This document shows positions 8,904-21,028 of a stretch of DNA of 64,000 nucleotides, piece by piece. The notes under the pieces are model-generated. The model was given only the letters and a program-made list of their open reading frames with translations. It did no database searches and was not told the DNA's origin. This DNA is from Bufo bufo (Eukaryota > Chordata > Amphibia > Anura > Bufonidae). Within the stretch, counting starts at the first letter, position 1. Every line of letters begins with the position of its first letter. Location: assembly GCF_905171765.1 (NCBI RefSeq), contig NC_053391.1, positions 691,548,175 to 691,612,174 of the forward strand, written 5' to 3'. Made by a program: the position numbers and the translations under genes.

Positions 8904-11900
8904 TCAGCCGCTTTCCTCTGGTGGAGTTGAGAAGACCGGGGCAATCCAGGCCTTGTTCACTTTTATAAGAGTCAACCTGTCAGCATTTTCAGTTGACAGG
9001 CGGATGCTCTTATCAGTTATTATGCCACCAGCAGCACTAAATACACGCTCTGACAAAACGCTGGCGGCAGGGCAGGCCAGCACCTCCAAGGCGTAGAGTG
9101 CCAGTTCGTGCCACATGTCCAGCTTGGACACCCAGTAGTTGTAAGGCATTGAGGGATCATTGAGGACGCAGACAAGGTCTGCTATGTACTGACACTAGGC
9201 CATGCATCAGGGTGAGGGTGCTGGCGGGGTGTCATGAAACTGTCCCAGGCCTTGGAGAGTGTTGCCCTGCCCCTGTTGGAACTGCTGTGTGTTCCCCTCA
9301 TCTCCCCTCCTCGGTTGCCCAAGGAACTACGGAATCTGCAGCCAGCGTTGTTAGCTGGAAATTTTGGAGCAATTTTTCCACAAGGACCTTCTGATATTGC
9401 ACCATTTTGCTCGTCCTCTCCACCACAGGAATGAGAGATGAGAAGTTCTCTTTGTAGCAGGGGTCGAGAAGGGTGAACAACCAGTAATCAGTGTTGGCCA
9501 AAATGAGTACAAACGCGAGGGTCGCGGGAAAGGCAGCCTAACATGAAGTCAGCTATGTGTGCCAGAGTACTAACAGGCAAGAGTTTGCTGTCCTCATCAG
9601 GAGCATGACTCTCAATCTCCTCATCCCCTTCCTCCTCTTCTGCCCTTCCACGCTGAACAGATGGAATAAAACTTCCATGGGTACTACCCTGTGTTGCGGA
9701 GGCAACTGTCTCCTGCTCCTCCTCCTCCTCATCATCCAATTCACACTAAACTGAGGGTTGTCTGGCTATCACCCTGTGTAATGTCTTCCCCCATTTCCAC
9801 CTCTTCCACATGCAAAGTGTCCGCCTTAATTGTGAGCAGTGAGTGTTTGAGTAGACACAGAAGTGGGATGGTTACGCTGATAATAGTGTTATCGCTGCTC
9901 ACTATCTGTGTTGATTCCTCAAAGTTGAGTAAAACTTCACAGATGTCAGACATCCATGCCCAATCGTTGCTTGAGAAGAGCGGAAGCTGACTGGAAAGGC
10001 GACGACCATGTTGCAGCTGGTATTCCACTACTGCTTTCTGCTGCTCACAAAGTCTAGCCAACATGTGGAGCGCGGAGTTCGAGCGCGTGCTCACGTCGCA
10101 CAACAGTCGGTGAGCTGCAATTACAACCGCTGCTGGAAGCATTGCCAGACCGGCGGAGGCTGTCGATAACTTACGGAAATGGGTACACACATGGCGCACC
10201 TTCACCAGTAGCTCAAGCAAATTGGGGTAGGTTTTGAGAAACCTCTGAACCACTAAGTTGAAGAAATTAAGAAGACATAGGCTAGGCATGGTATGTGTGT
10301 GAGCTTCCCCAGCTCCAAAGCCCCCACCAAGTTACGGCCATTATCAGACACAACCATGCCTGGTTCTAGGTTGAGTGGTGAGAACCACAGCTCAGTCTGG
10401 TCCCTTATCCCCTGCCACAGCTCTGCGCCGGTGTGCTGTTTGTCACCTAAGCAGATCAGTTTCAGCACGACCTGTTGCCGCTTTCCCACTGCAGTGCTAC
10501 ACTGCTTCCAGCTACTGACTGATGTCTGACTGGTGCTGCAAGATGAGAATTTAGAGGTGGAAGTGGAGGAGGAGGCAGAGGAGGAGAAGGGGGGGTTGCA
10601 GCCACTAAGGTAGGTGGTGGCGGAAACCCTGATGGAAGTAGGGCCCGCAATCCTTGGCATCAGTAGCAACTGTGCCATCCCAGGGTACGACTGGCTCCCG
10701 GCCTCCACAACGTTCACCCAGTTTGCTGTCAGGGAAATGTAGCGTCCCTGGCCAAATGCACTTGTCCATGTGTCAGTCGTTAAGTGGACCTTCCCAATAA
10801 CTGCGTTGGTCAGGGCACGGGTGATGTTACAGCACACCGTGAAAAATATTGGCGGCTGGGGACAGAGTACCGTGGGACAGCCGCCGCCATCAGGCTGCGA
10901 AAAGCCTCAGTGTCCACAAGCCTAAATGGCATCATTTCCAGGGCCAGCAATTTGGAAAGGTGCACATTTAGTGCTATGGTCTGTGGGTGGGTGGCTGGGT
11001 ATTTGCGCTTTTGTTTAAAGGCCTGGGGTATAGACATCTTTGCGCTGCACTGGGACACAGAAGTGGATGTGCTAGCTGATGGTGCTTGCGAAGGTCCAGG
11101 TGCAGCTCGGGAGGCATCCGGGACTGCGTCTTGGACAGGCAATTGGCCAGCACGTAACACAGGGGAAGAGGAGGCAGTGGTGTGACCCGCAGACACTGTT
11201 TGTGGACCCAGGCATTCGGCCCACCTATTAGGGTGCTTTGATGCCATGTGGCGGATAATGCTGGTGGTGGTGAGGTTGCTAGTGTTCACACCCCTGCTCA
11301 TTTTGGTATGGCACAGGTTGCAAATTACAATTCTTTTATCATCTGCACTTTCCTCAAAAAAGCGCCAGACTGTGGAACACCTACCTCTTGGCAAGGGAGA
11401 TTGCAAAGGGGTGCTCCATGGAACAGTTGCGCGCCTGTTTGGTGTGGCTTGCCTTCTCCCCTTTGCCACCCCACTGCCTCTTCCAGCCTGTTGCGGTGCT
11501 GCGGATCCCTCCCCCTCTGTACTGCTGTCCTCGCTTGGCTTGCCACCTTCCCAGGTTGGGTCAGTGACTTCATCGTCCACTACCTCCTCTTCCACTTGCT
11601 CATTCTGAAAGCAATAAAAAGGGGAGATTTTGAACCTTTTGTAGCGGCGCTGTAAACAGTAGAATACGTGCCAGCTAATATTATTAAAAGAAGGATTTTT
11701 AATCTATGGTCAATGCGTTTTGAGGACGTACAGCCCTCCTCATCAGGATAATAATAGCGCTACTATTGTCCTGATGAAGAGGGCCATATGTCCTCAAAAC
11801 ACGTTGACCATAGAAAAAAAATCCTTCTTTTAATGATATTACCTGGCACGTATTCTCCTATTTACAGCGCCGCTACAAAAGGTTCAAAATCCCCCCTTTT

Positions 11901-12330
11901 TATTGCTTTAAGTTTTATTTCTATTGCCATATCTGCGGCAGAGAAAAGGACCTTGGCAGCAGTACAGGATCCCACATGCTGGACGGGCAAATACAAGCAA
12001 GGCTATTCACAGTTGTTGTGGCTTATCACAACAACAAATGGTAAGCGCTTCTTATATATAGTCCGATTTAACTGTTATACAGCCAGACACACGAGGCGGG
12101 GCCTCCTGTCTTCTATTTTCTTTTATACTTGCTCACTCTGCTCATCCTCCTGACTTGCTGACCTAACAACAACCTCAGATATTGAGAACTGTGTCTCAGT
12201 CTCATCATGAACCTCTTGAGACACTAATCGAGGTTGACTTATTGGCAACTGTGTGTCATCATCATCATCCACCTTGTAAAACACTAATTGCCGTTCCCCA
12301 CCGTCATCTTCTGACTGTGGATGCTCCAGA
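8904..12330 (-). pseudogene. hAT transposase 2, BED type, broken (unit A)
   Basis: Read right to left, an acidic N-terminus (12330-12124) is interrupted by a 525-bp insertion and resumes at 11601. The BED finger lies at about 11370-11220, with VWRFFEES, CNLCHTKMSRG and RHMASKH. The catalytic core has VHLTTDTWTSAFGQGRYI (about 10790) and SDNGRN (about 10330). The CLAYV part is followed by a frameshift. The region that normally reads PTRWNST is changed to STRSNSA at about 10060, losing the conserved Trp. The C-terminal dimerisation segment ACPAASVLSERVFSAAGG is at about 9000-9080. At least four frame changes disrupt it (near 10820, 10270, 9740, 9495). Length and motif order match element 3. The Trp loss and frameshifts make it inactive. 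Confidence 0.8.
11602..12126. mobile_element. 525-bp insertion with 8-bp target duplication and foldback (unit A)
   Basis: The insertion splits the acidic N-terminus of transposase 2 and is flanked by ACTTGCTC on both sides (11594-11601 and 12127-12134). Its left 300 bp (about 11609-11911) is a palindrome starting AAAGCAATAAAAAGG and ending with its complement, with its centre at about 11755. Both arms carry a CTGATGA ... CCTCAAAAC motif resembling a hammerhead core. I infer a non-autonomous element, possibly Penelope-derived. There is no coding capacity. Confidence 0.6.
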
Positions 12331-12439
12331 GAACTGTATAGTTTGGGTTCGTACCGAATTTTGGGGTGTCCGTGACACGGACCCGAACATTTTCATAAAA
12401 GTCCGTGTTCGGGTTCGGTGTTCGGCGCTTTCTTGGCGC

Positions 12440-12610
12440 TTTTTGAAGGCTGCAAAGCAGCCAATCAACAAGCGTCATACTACTTGCCCCAAGAGGCCAT
12501 CACAGGCCTTGCCTACTATTGGCATGGCTGTGATTGGCCAGTGCAGCATGTGACCCAGCCTCTATATAAGCTTGGGTCACATTGCGCTGCACGTCACTCT
12601 GCTGATTGAA
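12440..12610 (+). promoter_or_regulatory. Pol II-like promoter of hAT element 3 (unit A copy)
   Basis: A CCAAT word lies in GCAGCCAATCAACA at about 12458, an inverted CCAAT (GATTGGCC) at about 12532, and a TATA box TATATAAG at 12563-12570. About 30 bases further lies the probable start region around 12595-12610. The arrangement and orientation fit transcription toward the plus-strand transposase. The equivalent in unit B is at 18396-18566 and is the closer copy to the coding region. Confidence 0.55.
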
Positions 12611-12839
12611 GCATAGGGAGAGGTTGCAGCTGCGACGTTAGGGCGAGATTAGGCAGTGATTAACTCCTCCAAAAGACTTCATTCTGTGATCGATCTGCAG
12701 CTGTGGATCATTGAAGTGCTAATATTGACTTGCTCACTTTTTTGAGGCTGCCCAGAGCGTTTTTAGATCACTTTTTTTCTGGGGTGATCGGCGGCCATTT
12801 TGTGACTTGTGGTGCGCCAGCACAAGCTATCACCAAGTG

Positions 12840-13110
12840 TATTTAACCATCAATAGTGTGGTTATTTTGTGCTATATCCTACATCAGCTGCAGGCTGAGC
12901 CTGTGTCACCGAAGTGCATTTAACCATCAACAGTCTGGTTATTTTTTGGCCATATACTACATCAGCTGCAGGCTGAGCCTGTGTCACCGAAGTGCATTTA
13001 ACCATCAACAGTCTGATTATTTTTTGGCCATATACTACATCTGGTGCAGGCTGAGCCTGTGTCACCCAAGTGGCCATATACTACATCAGGGGCAAGTTGA
13101 GCCTGTCACC
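12840..13110. repeat. 78-bp tandem repeat (unit A, 3-4 copies)
   Basis: The units begin TTTAACCATCAA and include CATATACTACATC and GGCTGAGCCTGTGTCACC. As 78 is a multiple of three, an open frame runs through both strands, but this is a repeat artefact. Unit A has lost 32 bp at 13070/13071 relative to unit B. Confidence 0.8.
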
Positions 13111-14176
13111 CAGCACCTAAAAAATAGACCTGACATTTCTATTCAACCAAATCTGCACTGTTTTAGCTGGTCAAGTTATTTGTAGTGACCGTAAAAGCAC
13201 ACTTTTTGTTCTGGGTTGAAAAACTATTCCCAAACTTGCCATTCTCAAAATAACTAGTTTCTGCTATATGAGGCCTACTTGAAATCTATCCCAAAAAGGA
13301 TATCTTACATTGAAGGTACTGATAGTGTCATTCAGAAAAACCTAAGACACACGCTACCGTGCAGATAGAAGTCTGATTCTGAGATTAAACCTTAACCTGT
13401 CACACAGTGCAAAAAAAAACAGGTCTCACATTTCTATTCAAGCAAATCTGTACTGTTTTAGCTGGTCAAGTTATTTGTAGCGACCGTAAAAGCACATTTT
13501 TTTTTCTGGTTTGAAAAATTATTCCCAAATTTGCCATTCTCAAAATAACTAGTTTCTGGTATTTGAGGCCTACTTGAAATCCATCCCAAAAAGGATATCT
13601 TACATTGAAGGTACTGATAGTGTCATTCAGAAAAACCTAAGACACACGCTACCGTGCAGATAGAAGTCTGATTCTGAGATTAAACCTTAACCTGTCACAC
13701 AGTGCAAAAAAAAACAGGTCTCACATTTCTATTCAAGCAAATCTGTACTGTTTTAGCTGGTCAAGTTATTTGTAGCGACCGTAAAAGCACTTTTTTTTTT
13801 CTGGTTTGAAAAACTATTCCCAAATTTGCCATACTCAAAATAACTAGTTTCTGGTATTTGAGGCCTACTTGAAATCTATCCCAAAAAGGATATCTTACAT
13901 TGAAGGTACTGATAGTGTCATTCAGAAAAACCTAAGACACACGCTACCGTGCAGATAGAAGTCTGATTCTGAGATTAAACCTTAACCTGTCACACAGTGC
14001 AAAAAAAAACAGGTCTCACATTTCTATTCAAGCAAATCTGTACTGTTTTAGCTGCTCAAGTTATTTGTAGTGACCGTAAAAGCACTTTTTTTTTTCTGGT
14101 TTGAAAAACTATTCCCAAATTTGCCATACTCAAAATAACTAGTTTCTGGTATTTAAGGCCTACTTGAAATCTATCC
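13111..14176. repeat. 295-bp tandem repeat, first block (unit A)
   Basis: The word CTGTTTTAGCTG recurs at 13158, 13453, 13748 and 14043, giving an exact period of 295. Units contain an A- or T-run, GGATATCTTACATTG and GAAAAACTATTCCCAAA. The fourth unit is cut by the duplication junction at 14176. Confidence 0.9.
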
Positions 14177-14385
14177 CTTGTGTTAGCCAGTCAACTACTG
14201 TATGTCCTCAGAACTTTTCAAGTTAAGGGTACGTGGCCTCTGAACACTGGCCATTATTCTAGGGCCAAAGGAAGTCACAGCACCACGACCACGACGGCCC
14301 CTGCGGGGTGGCCTGCCTCTGCCTGTAATTTTTTTGGGATTAGTTGTACTATGCGTGCAAGCTAATGTGACACCAGATATGAGTG

Positions 14386-14716
14386 GTGCAACTGGGCCTG
14401 CTGCTGAGCTGACCATCTAAAAAAAATTGTGGGTGAGGGCCTGCTGCCGAGCTAACCATCTAAATCATTATTGGCGGGGGCCTGCTGCCGAGCTGACCAT
14501 CTAAAAAAAATTGTGGGTGAGGGCCTGCTGCCGAGCTGACCATCTAAAAATTTAGGGGTGAGGGTCTGCTGTTGAGCTGACCCTCTAAAACTTTATGGTT
14601 GGGGGCCTGCTGGTGACCCTCAAAAACATTATGGGTGAGGGCCTGCTGGTGACCCTCAAAAACATTTTATGCGAGGGCCTGCTGGTGACCCTCTAAAACA
14701 TTAGGAGCGAGGGCAG
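14386..14716. repeat. Tandem repeat copy in unit B
   Basis: Identical to 8430-8760 in the stretches compared: imperfect units of about 40-50 bp with GGGCCTGCTG and TCTAAAA words. Confidence 0.7.
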
Positions 14717-14859
14717 CTTAATAAGCATGTTGATATGATGGAGGAGGAGGACGAGAAAAGGAACATTGAACCATATACCCTTGTTTGTGGTGGAAGGGGT
14801 GCATGTGAATACAGTGTATTCGATACATTATAAACAACACATTTAAAGTGCCTTTATGT

Positions 14860-17800
14860 TCAGCCGCTTTCCTCTGGTGGAGTTGAGAAGACCGGGGCAA
14901 TCCAGGCCTTGTTCACTTTTATAAGAGTCAACCTGTCAGCATTTTCAGTTGACAGGCGGATGCTCTTATCAGTTATTATGCCACCAGCAGCACTAAATAC
15001 ACGCTCTGACAAAACGCTGGCGGCAGGGCAGGCCAGCACCTCCAAGGCGTAGAGTGCCAGTTCGTGCCACATGTCCAGCTTGGACACCCAGTAGTTGTAA
15101 GGCATTGAGGGATCATTGAGGACGCAGACAAGGTCTGCTATGTACTGACACTAGGCCATGCATCAGGGTGAGGGTGCTGGCGGGGTGTCATGAAACTGTC
15201 CCAGGCCTTGGAGAGTGTTGCCCTGCCCCTGTTGGAACTGCTGTGTGTTCCCCTCATCTCCCCTCCTCGGTTGCCCAAGGAACTACGGAATCTGCAGCCA
15301 GCGTTGTTAGCTGGAAATTTTGGAGCAATTTTTCCACAAGGACCTTCTGATATTGCACCATTTTGCTCGTCCTCTCCACCACAGGAATGAGAGATGAGAA
15401 GTTCTCTTTGTAGCAGGGGTCGAGAAGGGTGAACAACCAGTAATCAGTGTTGGCCAAAATGAGTACAAACGCGAGGGTCGCGGGAAAGGCAGCCTAACAT
15501 GAAGTCAGCTATGTGTGCCAGAGTACTAACAGGCAAGAGTTTGCTGTCCTCATCAGGAGCATGACTCTCAATCTCCTCATCCCCTTCCTCCTCTTCTGCC
15601 CTTCCACGCTGAACAGATGGAATAAAACTTCCATGGGTACTACCCTGTGTTGCGGAGGCAACTGTCTCCTGCTCCTCCTCCTCCTCATCATCCAATTCAC
15701 ACTAAACTGAGGGTTGTCTGGCTATCACCCTGTGTAATGTCTTCCCCCATTTCCACCTCTTCCACATGCAAAGTGTCCGCCTTAATTGTGAGCAGTGAGT
15801 GTTTGAGTAGACACAGAAGTGGGATGGTTACGCTGATAATAGTGTTATCGCTGCTCACTATCTGTGTTGATTCCTCAAAGTTGAGTAAAACTTCACAGAT
15901 GTCAGACATCCATGCCCAATCGTTGCTTGAGAAGAGCGGAAGCTGACTGGAAAGGCGACGACCATGTTGCAGCTGGTATTCCACTACTGCTTTCTGCTGC
16001 TCACAAAGTCTAGCCAACATGTGGAGCGCGGAGTTCGAGCGCGTGCTCACGTCGCACAACAGTCGGTGAGCTGCAATTACAACCGCTGCTGGAAGCATTG
16101 CCAGACCGGCGGAGGCTGTCGATAACTTACGGAAATGGGTACACACATGGCGCACCTTCACCAGTAGCTCAAGCAAATTGGGGTAGGTTTTGAGAAACCT
16201 CTGAACCACTAAGTTGAAGAAATTAAGAAGACATAGGCTAGGCATGGTATGTGTGTGAGCTTCCCCAGCTCCAAAGCCCCCACCAAGTTACGGCCATTAT
16301 CAGACACAACCATGCCTGGTTCTAGGTTGAGTGGTGAGAACCACAGCTCAGTCTGGTCCCTTATCCCCTGCCACAGCTCTGCGCCGGTGTGCTGTTTGTC
16401 ACCTAAGCAGATCAGTTTCAGCACGACCTGTTGCCGCTTTCCCACTGCAGTGCTACACTGCTTCCAGCTACTGACTGATGTCTGACTGGTGCTGCAAGAT
16501 GAGAATTTAGAGGTGGAAGTGGAGGAGGAGGCAGAGGAGGAGAAGGGGGGGTTGCAGCCACTAAGGTAGGTGGTGGCGGAAACCCTGATGGAAGTAGGGC
16601 CCGCAATCCTTGGCATCAGTAGCAACTGTGCCATCCCAGGGTACGACTGGCTCCCGGCCTCCACAACGTTCACCCAGTTTGCTGTCAGGGAAATGTAGCG
16701 TCCCTGGCCAAATGCACTTGTCCATGTGTCAGTCGTTAAGTGGACCTTCCCAATAACTGCGTTGGTCAGGGCACGGGTGATGTTACAGCACACCGTGAAA
16801 AATATTGGCGGCTGGGGACAGAGTACCGTGGGACAGCCGCCGCCATCAGGCTGCGAAAAGCCTCAGTGTCCACAAGCCTAAATGGCATCATTTCCAGGGC
16901 CAGCAATTTGGAAAGGTGCACATTTAGTGCTATGGTCTGTGGGTGGGTGGCTGGGTATTTGCGCTTTTGTTTAAAGGCCTGGGGTATAGACATCTTTGCG
17001 CTGCACTGGGACACAGAAGTGGATGTGCTAGCTGATGGTGCTTGCGAAGGTCCAGGTGCAGCTCGGGAGGCATCCGGGACTGCGTCTTGGACAGGCAATT
17101 GGCCAGCACGTAACACAGGGGAAGAGGAGGCAGTGGTGTGACCCGCAGACACTGTTTGTGGACCCAGGCATTCGGCCCACCTATTAGGGTGCTTTGATGC
17201 CATGTGGCGGATAATGCTGGTGGTGGTGAGGTTGCTAGTGTTCACACCCCTGCTCATTTTGGTATGGCACAGGTTGCAAATTACAATTCTTTTATCATCT
17301 GCACTTTCCTCAAAAAAGCGCCAGACTGTGGAACACCTACCTCTTGGCAAGGGAGATTGCAAAGGGGTGCTCCATGGAACAGTTGCGCGCCTGTTTGGTG
17401 TGGCTTGCCTTCTCCCCTTTGCCACCCCACTGCCTCTTCCAGCCTGTTGCGGTGCTGCGGATCCCTCCCCCTCTGTACTGCTGTCCTCGCTTGGCTTGCC
17501 ACCTTCCCAGGTTGGGTCAGTGACTTCATCGTCCACTACCTCCTCTTCCACTTGCTCATTCTGAAAGCAATAAAAAGGGGAGATTTTGAACCTTTTGTAG
17601 CGGCGCTGTAAACAGTAGAATACGTGCCAGCTAATATTATTAAAAGAAGGATTTTTAATCTATGGTCAATGCGTTTTGAGGACGTACAGCCCTCCTCATC
17701 AGGATAATAATAGCGCTACTATTGTCCTGATGAAGAGGGCCATATGTCCTCAAAACACGTTGACCATAGAAAAAAAATCCTTCTTTTAATGATATTACCT

Positions 17801-18286
17801 GGCACGTATTCTCCTATTTACAGCGCCGCTACAAAAGGTTCAAAATCCCCCCTTTTTATTGCTTTAAGTTTTATTTCTATTGCCATATCTGCGGCAGAGA
17901 AAAGGACCTTGGCAGCAGTACAGGATCCCACATGCTGGACGGGCAAATACAAGCAAGGCTATTCACAGTTGTTGTGGCTTATCACAACAACAAATGGTAA
18001 GCGCTTCTTATATATAGTCCGATTTAACTGTTATACAGCCAGACACACGAGGCGGGGCCTCCTGTCTTCTATTTTCTTTTATACTTGCTCACTCTGCTCA
18101 TCCTCCTGACTTGCTGACCTAACAACAACCTCAGATATTGAGAACTGTGTCTCAGTCTCATCATGAACCTCTTGAGACACTAATCGAGGTTGACTTATTG
18201 GCAACTGTGTGTCATCATCATCATCCACCTTGTAAAACACTAATTGCCGTTCCCCACCGTCATCTTCTGACTGTGGATGCTCCAGA
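14860..18286 (-). pseudogene. hAT transposase 2, second copy (unit B)
   Basis: The translated fragments are identical to those of 8904-12330, including the BED finger, the STRSNSA change, the frameshifts and the 525-bp insertion. Shared inactivating lesions show that the duplication happened after the element had died and been interrupted, unless the duplication is an assembly artefact. Confidence 0.8.
17558..18082. mobile_element. 525-bp foldback insertion, second copy (unit B)
   Basis: The counterpart of 11602-12126, with the same ACTTGCTC flanks at 17550-17557 and 18083-18090. Hammerhead-like motifs lie at 17673-17702 (minus) and 17727-17756 (plus). Confidence 0.6.
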
Positions 18287-18395
18287 GAACTGTATAGTTT
18301 GGGTTCGTACCGAATTTTGGGGTGTCCGTGACACGGACCCGAACATTTTCATAAAAGTCCGTGTTCGGGTTCGGTGTTCGGCGCTTTCTTGGCGC

Positions 18396-18566
18396 TTTTT
18401 GAAGGCTGCAAAGCAGCCAATCAACAAGCGTCATACTACTTGCCCCAAGAGGCCATCACAGGCCTTGCCTACTATTGGCATGGCTGTGATTGGCCAGTGC
18501 AGCATGTGACCCAGCCTCTATATAAGCTTGGGTCACATTGCGCTGCACGTCACTCTGCTGATTGAA
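18396..18566 (+). promoter_or_regulatory. Pol II-like promoter of hAT element 3 (unit B copy)
   Basis: CCAAT, inverted CCAAT and TATATAAG (18519-18526) as in unit A. The TATA box lies about 2.5 kb before the transposase ATG, with the 78-bp and 295-bp arrays in between. An intron or a long leader must therefore be assumed if this promoter served the gene. Confidence 0.5.
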
Positions 18567-18795
18567 GCATAGGGAGAGGTTGCAGCTGCGACGTTAGGGC
18601 GAGATTAGGCAGTGATTAACTCCTCCAAAAGACTTCATTCTGTGATCGATCTGCAGCTGTGGATCATTGAAGTGCTAATATTGACTTGCTCACTTTTTTG
18701 AGGCTGCCCAGAGCGTTTTTAGATCACTTTTTTTCTGGGGTGATCGGCGGCCATTTTGTGACTTGTGGTGCGCCAGCACAAGCTATCACCAAGTG

Positions 18796-19098
18796 TATTT
18801 AACCATCAATAGTGTGGTTATTTTGTGCTATATCCTACATCAGCTGCAGGCTGAGCCTGTGTCACCGAAGTGCATTTAACCATCAACAGTCTGGTTATTT
18901 TTTGGCCATATACTACATCAGCTGCAGGCTGAGCCTGTGTCACCGAAGTGCATTTAACCATCAACAGTCTGATTATTTTTTGGCCATATACTACATCTGG
19001 TGCAGGCTGAGCCTGTGTCACCCAAGTGCATTTAACCATCAACAGTGTGGTTATTTTTTGGCCATATACTACATCAGGGGCAAGTTGAGCCTGTCACC
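18796..19098. repeat. 78-bp tandem repeat (unit B, about 4 copies)
   Basis: The same units as 12840-13110, with the fourth unit complete (includes the 32 bp at 19027-19058). Confidence 0.8.
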
Positions 19099-21009
19099 CA
19101 GCACCTAAAAAATAGACCTGACATTTCTATTCAACCAAATCTGCACTGTTTTAGCTGGTCAAGTTATTTGTAGTGACCGTAAAAGCACACTTTTTGTTCT
19201 GGGTTGAAAAACTATTCCCAAACTTGCCATTCTCAAAATAACTAGTTTCTGCTATATGAGGCCTACTTGAAATCTATCCCAAAAAGGATATCTTACATTG
19301 AAGGTACTGATAGTGTCATTCAGAAAAACCTAAGACACACGCTACCGTGCAGATAGAAGTCTGATTCTGAGATTAAACCTTAACCTGTCACACAGTGCAA
19401 AAAAAAACAGGTCTCACATTTCTATTCAAGCAAATCTGTACTGTTTTAGCTGGTCAAGTTATTTGTAGCGACCGTAAAAGCACATTTTTTTTTCTGGTTT
19501 GAAAAATTATTCCCAAATTTGCCATTCTCAAAATAACTAGTTTCTGGTATTTGAGGCCTACTTGAAATCCATCCCAAAAAGGATATCTTACATTGAAGGT
19601 ACTGATAGTGTCATTCAGAAAAACCTAAGACACACGCTACCGTGCAGATAGAAGTCTGATTCTGAGATTAAACCTTAACCTGTCACACAGTGCAAAAAAA
19701 AACAGGTCTCACATTTCTATTCAAGCAAATCTGTACTGTTTTAGCTGGTCAAGTTATTTGTAGCGACCGTAAAAGCACTTTTTTTTTTCTGGTTTGAAAA
19801 ACTATTCCCAAATTTGCCATACTCAAAATAACTAGTTTCTGGTATTTGAGGCCTACTTGAAATCTATCCCAAAAAGGATATCTTACATTGAAGGTACTGA
19901 TAGTGTCATTCAGAAAAACCTAAGACACACGCTACCGTGCAGATAGAAGTCTGATTCTGAGATTAAACCTTAACCTGTCACACAGTGCAAAAAAAAACAG
20001 GTCTCACATTTCTATTCAAGCAAATCTGTACTGTTTTAGCTGCTCAAGTTATTTGTAGTGACCGTAAAAGCACTTTTTTTTTTCTGGTTTGAAAAACTAT
20101 TCCCAAATTTGCCATACTCAAAATAACTAGTTTCTGGTATTTAAGGCCTACTTGAAATCTATCCCAAAAAGGATATCTTACATTGAAGGTACTGATAGTG
20201 TCATTCAGAAAAACCTAAGACACACGCTACCGTGCAGATAGAAGTCTGATTCTGTGATTAAACCTTAACCTGTCACACAGTGCAAAAAAAAACAGGTCTC
20301 ACATTTCTATTCAAGCAAATCTGTACTGTTTTAGCTGGTCAAGTTATTTGTAGCGACCGTAAAAGCCCTTTTTTTTTCTGGGTTGAAAAACTATTCCCAA
20401 ATTTGCCATTCTCCAAATAACTAGTTTCTGGTATTTGAGGCCTACTTGAAATCTATCCCAAAAAGGATATCTTACATTGAAGGTACTGATAGTGTCATTC
20501 AGAAAAACCTAAGACACACGCTACCGTGCAGATAGAAGTCTGATTCTGAGATTAAACATTAACCTGTCACACAGTGCAAAAAAAAAAACAGGTCTCACAT
20601 TTCTATTCAAGCAAATCTGTACTGTTTTAGCTGCTCAAGTTATTTGTAGCGACCGTAAAAGCCCTTTTTTTTTCTGGGTTGAAAAACTATTCCCAAATTT
20701 GCCATTCTCCAAATAACTAGTTTCTGGTATTTGAGGCCTACTTGAAATCTATCCCAAAAAGGATATCTTACATTGAAGGTATTGATAGTGTCATTCAGAA
20801 AAACCTAAGACACACGCTACCGTGCAGATAGAAGTCTGATTCTGTGATTAAACCTTAACCTGTCACACAGTGCAAAAAAAAAAACAGGTCTCACATTTCT
20901 ATTCAAGCAAATCTGTACTGTTTTAGCTGGTCAAGTTATTTGTAGTGACCGTAAAAGCACTTTTTTTTTTCTGGGTTGAAAAACTATTCCCAAATTTGCC
21001 ATTCTCAAA
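19099..21009. repeat. 295-bp tandem repeat, main block (about 6.5 units)
   Basis: Units recur every 295-297 bp from about 19146 to 20920. The last unit runs directly into the transposase start at 21029. Late units (after 20280) share variants such as AAAAGCCC before the T-run, suggesting local homogenisation. Confidence 0.9.
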
Positions 21010-21028
21010 ATTGTGGTGAACGGGAACA

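Larger units (their letters stand above)
8221..14176. repeat. Tandem duplication, unit A (5,956 bp)
   Basis: This block recurs immediately downstream at 14177-20164. Every stretch compared appears base-identical at offset 5,956. The one difference noticed is 32 bp present in unit B (19027-19058) and absent from unit A at 13070/13071. The junction at 14176/14177 shares only a single C. It contains hAT 2, the 525-bp foldback insertion, the hAT 3 promoter end and the first 295-bp repeats. Confidence 0.85.
14177..20164. repeat. Tandem duplication, unit B (5,988 bp)
   Basis: The second copy of 8221-14176. It restarts in the middle of the N-terminal part of hAT 1, repeats hAT 2, the foldback insertion and the hAT 3 promoter end, and then continues past the breakpoint into further 295-bp units. 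It contains the 32 bp missing from unit A. Confidence 0.85.

Noticed and set aside
12856..13185. Cys-rich 26-residue repeat protein (SCRLSLCHRSAFNHQQ period)
   Set aside because: Product of the 78-bp tandem repeat in the leader of hAT element 3. The opposite strand is equally open.
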